Assembly: GCA_028751875.1 (NCBI GenBank) | Contig: CM054135.1 | Coordinates: forward strand, 65,745,470-65,809,469 | DNA from: Rapana venosa | Taxonomy: Eukaryota > Mollusca > Gastropoda > Neogastropoda > Muricidae | Length of the DNA: 64,000 nt | Reading direction: 5' to 3' | Position numbers and translations under genes: made by a program | The notes under the pieces: generated by a model | The model's input: only the letters and a program-made list of their open reading frames with translations | Database searches by the model: none | What the model was told of the DNA's origin: nothing | Shown here: positions 48,401 through 54,400 of the stretch, piece after piece | Layout: each line of letters starts with the position of its first letter | Position numbering within the stretch: position 1 is the stretch's first letter

Positions 48401-51400
48401 TGGTCTGCCTCTTCTTCTTCCTCCTTGGACAGTGCCTTGTAAAACTGTCTTTGCAAGTCCTTTGGATCTTGTGACATGCCCATACCATTTAAGTTTACAC
48501 TTTTTCACGATTGTTAGAAGGTTCTCATAGGATCCAATGGTTTGCTGGATTCTGTTATGCACGCTTTCGTTGCTTATGTGGTCTTTGTAGGAGATGCCAA
48601 GGAGTCTCCGAAAGCATCTCATCTCCACCGCCTGTACTCTTCTCTCCAAATCTGCAGTCAGGGTCCATGATTCACAGGCATACAGAAATATGGATATGAC
48701 AAGGGAGCGCATTAGTCTGATCTTGGAGATAAGTGAGATATTTTTATCTCTCCAGATGGTGTTTAGTTTTGACAAAGCTGTTATTGTCTGTGCAGTCCTG
48801 CATACTACTTCTGGCTTGGATCCCTGGTCTGATACAATGGCTCCCAGGTACTTGAAGCTTTGAACTGTTTCCAGCTTCTGGTCATTAACCCTGATATCAG
48901 TGCTAATGCCGTTGGTGTTATTAGTCATCAGTTTAATCTTCTCTGCACTGATTTCCATGCCGTATGTTTTGGAGGCCTTATTCAAGTGTTCTGTTAGGCT
49001 GGCAAGCTCTTTTTCTGATCCTGCTATTCCATCAATGTCATCTGCGAAGCGGAGGTTTGTGATCGTTCTGCCACCAATGCTGACTGATCCTTCATGATGT
49101 TCCAGTGCATCAGCCATGATTCTCTCAAGGAAGATGTTGAAAAGAGTGGGTGAGAGTAGACAGCCCTGCCTTACTCCAACTGTTGTTCGAAACCATTCTC
49201 CAATGTTGTTGTTGTAGTACACTGCACTGATGGCCTCGCTGTACAGCTGTTTGATGACTCTGATCAGGTTTGCATTGATGCTGTACAAATTCATGGTTGC
49301 CCACAAAGCTGCATGCCACACCCTGTCAAATGCCTTCTTAAAATCGATAAATACGTGGTAAAGGTCTTGTTGATGTTGAAGGTACCGCTCACATAGTATT
49401 CTGAGGTTGAATATCTGTTCTGTTGTGCTGCGCCCTGCTCTGAAACCTGCTTGTTCCTCAGCAATGATGGTCTCTGCTTGTGGCTTCAGTCTATTCAATA
49501 TTATCTGCAGCATGACCTTGCTTGGGTGGCATATGAGGCTGACTGTGCGCCTAATTATGGCATTGTTGTAGATTTCCTTTCTTGGGGGAGGGTGATGATG
49601 AGTGACTGTGTCCATGGTGTTGGCCATTTTCCTGTCTGCCAGATCTTGTTGCAGATTCGTAGTAGGGCGCTGATCATAGCTTCCCCTCCAGCTTGAACCA
49701 ACTCAGCTGGAATGTTGTCAGCCCTTGCTGACTTCCCCTTTTTCAGCGATGTGACTGCTGTTTCCACTTCTTCTCGGAGGATAGGGTGACTGTCTTTGTC
49801 TTTGCTTGCGGGTACATTAAGGACTTCTGGATCTCCTGCGGTTCCATAGTTATACAGGTCGGAGCAGTATTCTGTCCATCTGTTCAGAATATCCTGGTCG
49901 TCAGTGAGACACTTCCCATTTTTGTCTTGGATTGTTAAACCTTTTCCCTGTTTTGTGCTAGTCAGGTCTTTCACCAGCTGATATGCTTTCTTGCTATTGT
50001 TTTCTTGATGTTCTCTTCAATGTCTTGGCACTGTTCACCGATCTATTTCTCTTTTGCCTCCGTCATGGACTTCCTGATTCTTTTGTTTACTGCCCTATAT
50101 TGTTCTGCTCTTTCTTTTGTTTCATTTTTCTTTTTCTTCAACTCTCTATGCTTGTCGCATAGTTGTAGGATGTTAGGTGTGACCCATGGTTTTTTGACTG
50201 GTCGGTGTTTGCCAAGAAGCTCGCTTGCTGTTTCAGTCACCGCTGTATTGAAACTATTCGTCGGTGTATCTATGTCTGAGTCTATCACAGTGAGTGCTGC
50301 AAACTTTCCACCTATCCTTGCTTGAAACATTTCTACTACCTCTGGGTCCTTCAGCTTCTCGAGGTCAATTTTGATCCTGATGTTGTTCCGCTTGTGGATT
50401 TTCTTTAGACGTAGTAGTTGTAAAGTCATCATCACAAGATCATGATCACTCCCTATGTCTGCCCCTGGAAAACTTCGTGTCTGTGCGATGTTAACGCTAG
50501 ACTGAAACCGTCTTTTCACCATGATGTAATCTATTTGGTTGTGGTGTTCTCCATTTGGGCTATGCCATGTCCATTTTGTGGATTTCTTGTGTGGGCCATT
50601 CAAAACTGAATGATACAAAACAAGTTACAGCTAAACGCAGATAAAACTGAAGCCATGATTGTAGAGATCAAACACAAACTCTCTCTTCCATCACAACAGA
50701 TTCAATAGAATTTGGCAATTCGTCAGTTCCGCTATCCACTGCAGTCAAGTATCTAGGTGTTGTTATCGACAACACACTCTCTATGCAAATATTCATCACC
50801 CAGGCCTGCCAGTCCTGCTACTATCAATTACGGCGTATACGTGCAATCCGAAAGTACCTGTTCACTGATGCAACATCCAAACTGGTCACATCTCTTATTC
50901 TTTCACGTCTGGACTATTGTAATTCTCTTTTGGCTGGTCTGCCACCATCATCTATCCACTCCCTTCAACGCATACAAAACTCTGCAGCTCGATTTGTCCT
51001 CAAAAAGAAAAAAATCTGAGCATATTACTCCTCCCCTGCAATCTCTCCACTGGTTGCATGTTCCACAGAGAGTACAGTACAAGATCTGTACCCTCTGTTA
51101 CAAATGCCTGCACAAAACAGCACCCTCCTATCTGTGAATGTCTTCACCTGTACACTCCTTCTCGTTCCCTCCGCTCTGCTGCAGATAGCCTGTGCTTACG
51201 AATACCTAGATTCAACCAATCCGCTGTTGGCCATAGCTCTTTCTCTATTTCTGGTCCATCAATCTGGAATGACCTTCCTCTCTCTCTCTTCGTGAAAAGC
51301 CTACTTACGACAGCTTTAAATCCAGCCTCAAAACATACCTATTTAAAACCTAAGATTTTTCCCTCCTGTTTCATCTCATATCTGTCCCTGCCTTTAACAG

Positions 51401-51462
51401 CCAAAATTCCATCACCCTGCTGAAATGTATAACCTCTGTGTGTGTGTGTGTGTGTGTGCGTG

Positions 51463-51495
<33 letters not shown>

Positions 51496-54400
51496 GTGTG
51501 TGTAATTTGAATTGTTAAAATATTGTTAATCATTGTTGGTTGCATGTGTAGGAGCGGATTGAATGCAAGCGCTCTGATTTGTATTTGCAAGATATAGTGC
51601 TGTATAAATTCCATTTATTAGTAGTAGTAGTATCATTATTTGATATGACGTTTATAATTAACCACCTTTGACTGATGGGCTCGTAGATTTTGTCAAATAA
51701 AATAGGTTTATTTATTCATTCGGGTTTTTAAAAAATATTTTTGTTGTTCGTTCGTTCGTCCGTCTGTTCATTTGTTCATTCATTCATTCATTTAATCATT
51801 CTCTCCCTCTCTCTCTTCCTTTCTAGACAGACATTTTTCATCCTTCTTTATAGAAAAACATGTTGTTTTCGAAGTAGGGTTATATGATCCACCTCAAAGG
51901 GCCTGCTGATTCCTCAGAAAAGAGTCTAGAGGAAAGGTCCATCATTTTTAACAATGAAATCACAGCGTGTATCTGATATCTCTGATCCATTATTTTTTAG
52001 AATGAAATCACAGGGTTATGGGATATCTCAAATCCACCATTTTTAACGGTGAAATCACAGCGTGCATCTGATATCTCCAATCCATCATTTTTAACGATGA
52101 AATCCCAGCAAGGATCTGACATCCCCACTCTACCATTTCCAGACGCTGGTGTACATGAACAACTTTACCCTGTTCCGGAACCCCGACATCTTTACAGACC
52201 CTGACGTGTTCATGCCAGAGAGATGGCTGCAGAAGAACTGGAAGAAAGACATTGATCCCATGATCGTACAGCCCTTCAGCTTTGGGCCCCGCATGTGCAT
52301 CGGTAAGTTCTTCTTTGTCGTCGTCAAACGCTCAGACAGCAACTATCGTTGTCTGTCATATGAGCGAAAACGTGTTGCGCTGACATTAAGCGCCTGACAA
52401 GGTAGGCCCAGCGCATCCGACCTTGGCGTGGTAGAGAATCGTTATCGTTTAAATATTTCTTGAAAAAAAGGCGGGAGAATACATCAATAAATAGGCAGAA
52501 AATAGGCAAAAAGATGTGACAGGAAGAAAAGGAACAAGGCTGAGACAAAGAGAGGTATAGAAAGGAGGGAATTTCTAGCACAGAATTTCCAGAAGATGGG
52601 GTTGCTATTAATTTTATACTGACACGTCCCAGGCAATACTATGGGGGAATCGGTAAGTTCCAGTTGTTGTCGGGATTTGTAGGCGTTAAGCTGGTGTCAC
52701 ACAATCCTTTATTTTTACCTCAAGGTTCAGACGCGTGCTTCGAATCTGTCAGAGTGAAAAGGCTGAACTCCCACACAAACGTGTGGAAGTTATGAAAGGT
52801 TAAGGTCCTTGCGAGTGCTCATGTTTGAATCACACACGCGCGCGCGCACGCACGCACGCACACACACTTTGGCACGAGAACATAGTGCAATCTTCAAGCC
52901 ATGTGTTAATTATTTGAAGGATGCCCGAGGACCTTTTGAGATCGACCACAGCCTGTCCTGGCTCTGAAGAGTGTGGCTAAGCTTGAGGCACCAAGCTGCT
53001 TGTATGGTAACGGCGACAGACGATCCGTCTGGGATTTGCCTTGCCCTGAACTCTTCGGGCTGTATGGCATGCTTTTCAAATGCGTTGCCTCCGACGCATC
53101 CTGAACATTACCTTGCAGGACAAGGTCCCAAACAATACTATCCTGGAAAGAGCTGGATGCACCAGCATTTACACCCTACTGAAATAGAGACGCATACGCT
53201 GGATCGGCCATGTCGTGCGCATGGACGACGGATGGACTCCTAAAGACCTACTCTATGGGGAACTTGTGCAGAGAAAACGTCCCACAGGCAGACCACAGCT
53301 GCGATTCAAATTCGCGTGCAAGAGGACTTAAAAGCCATGAACATTGACCAGAACAACTGGGAAGCAACAGCCGTCAAGCCTGGAGAAGAACTGTGCAGAA
53401 AGGTCTTTCCAAGTTGGAAGAGACACTTGTTCAGCAGCACGAGACGAAGAAAATAAGAAGAAAGGCTGCAGCCAGGGAGACAGACCAGCGTCTGTGACTT
53501 TGGACAGTCTGCCATTCCCGTGTCGGACTAGCCAACCACACCTGACCCTGTACCAGAATGAACACCTAGAGCGCAACTCCATAGTCTTATGAGACTGAAG
53601 GATGCCTACGTATGGTCTAGGATACTAGTCGTCTGCCCTCTGTTTGTTTTTAACTATTAAAAGCAGATCAATTTTCTGGCAGTTATTTTTGTAAGTTTCA
53701 GTTTTTAGCTGTTGTCGTTGGTTGCTATTGTTGTTCTTGCTGCAGCTGCTGTTGTTGTTGTTAATTATTTCTATACTACTTTAAATCGAACACAGTCTAT
53801 GCTTATCAAGGTTCTTCTGCATAGATAAGCTTCTTTATTCGCTTGGTGGTTTTGGGTTGTTTTTTGTTGTTGTTGCTACTATTCATTTTGTGTGTAGTTT
53901 TGTTTTGTTTTGTCTGTGATCCCTTTCATACTTTGTTCCCATTCTCAAATGTTCCGATCAAACGGTCTTCATGGTCTAGGGGATGAGGTGACAGTTTCAG
54001 GCACAAACAGGGATCGAACTACCAAACACTTCGAACCCGGACTTTTCGTTTTCTAGGCAGGTGCGTTACCTCTACACCACTGCGGGTTCAAATCCCATAA
54101 GAATCTTTTGTTTTACTCCAGCCGACTCCTACCCAGAGTGACTTAGCAATGGGCTCACTAGAAATACTGGGACTACACAGTCGAATTTCCTCCACTTTAC
54201 GGACAAGTGTTTGCTCAAATTACCTGACCAAAATTGCAGGTGAGTGTATCTCTCGGGCCTGGTTGCCGCCAGGCTATAATAATGATACAATGCGTAGAGT
54301 AAAGCCCTGTCAAGAAGTCTCAAAACAACTGAAATTCTACAGCAGCATCATTACATTGCTCTAGTGGTCATTGATCATCATGCAATAAAAAGAAAGTTGT

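Noticed and set aside
51826..52130. CRISPR-like array of direct repeats
   Set aside because: Units are adjacent, degenerate and have no spacers; it is a minisatellite in a eukaryotic intron.
52640..52660. Second donor-like GGTAAGTTCC resembling that of exon g
   Set aside because: No P450-like frame precedes it; the match is short.
53306..53582. Minus-strand frames at 53.3-53.6 kb
   Set aside because: Shadow frames of the plus-strand LINE D/E C-terminal fragment.
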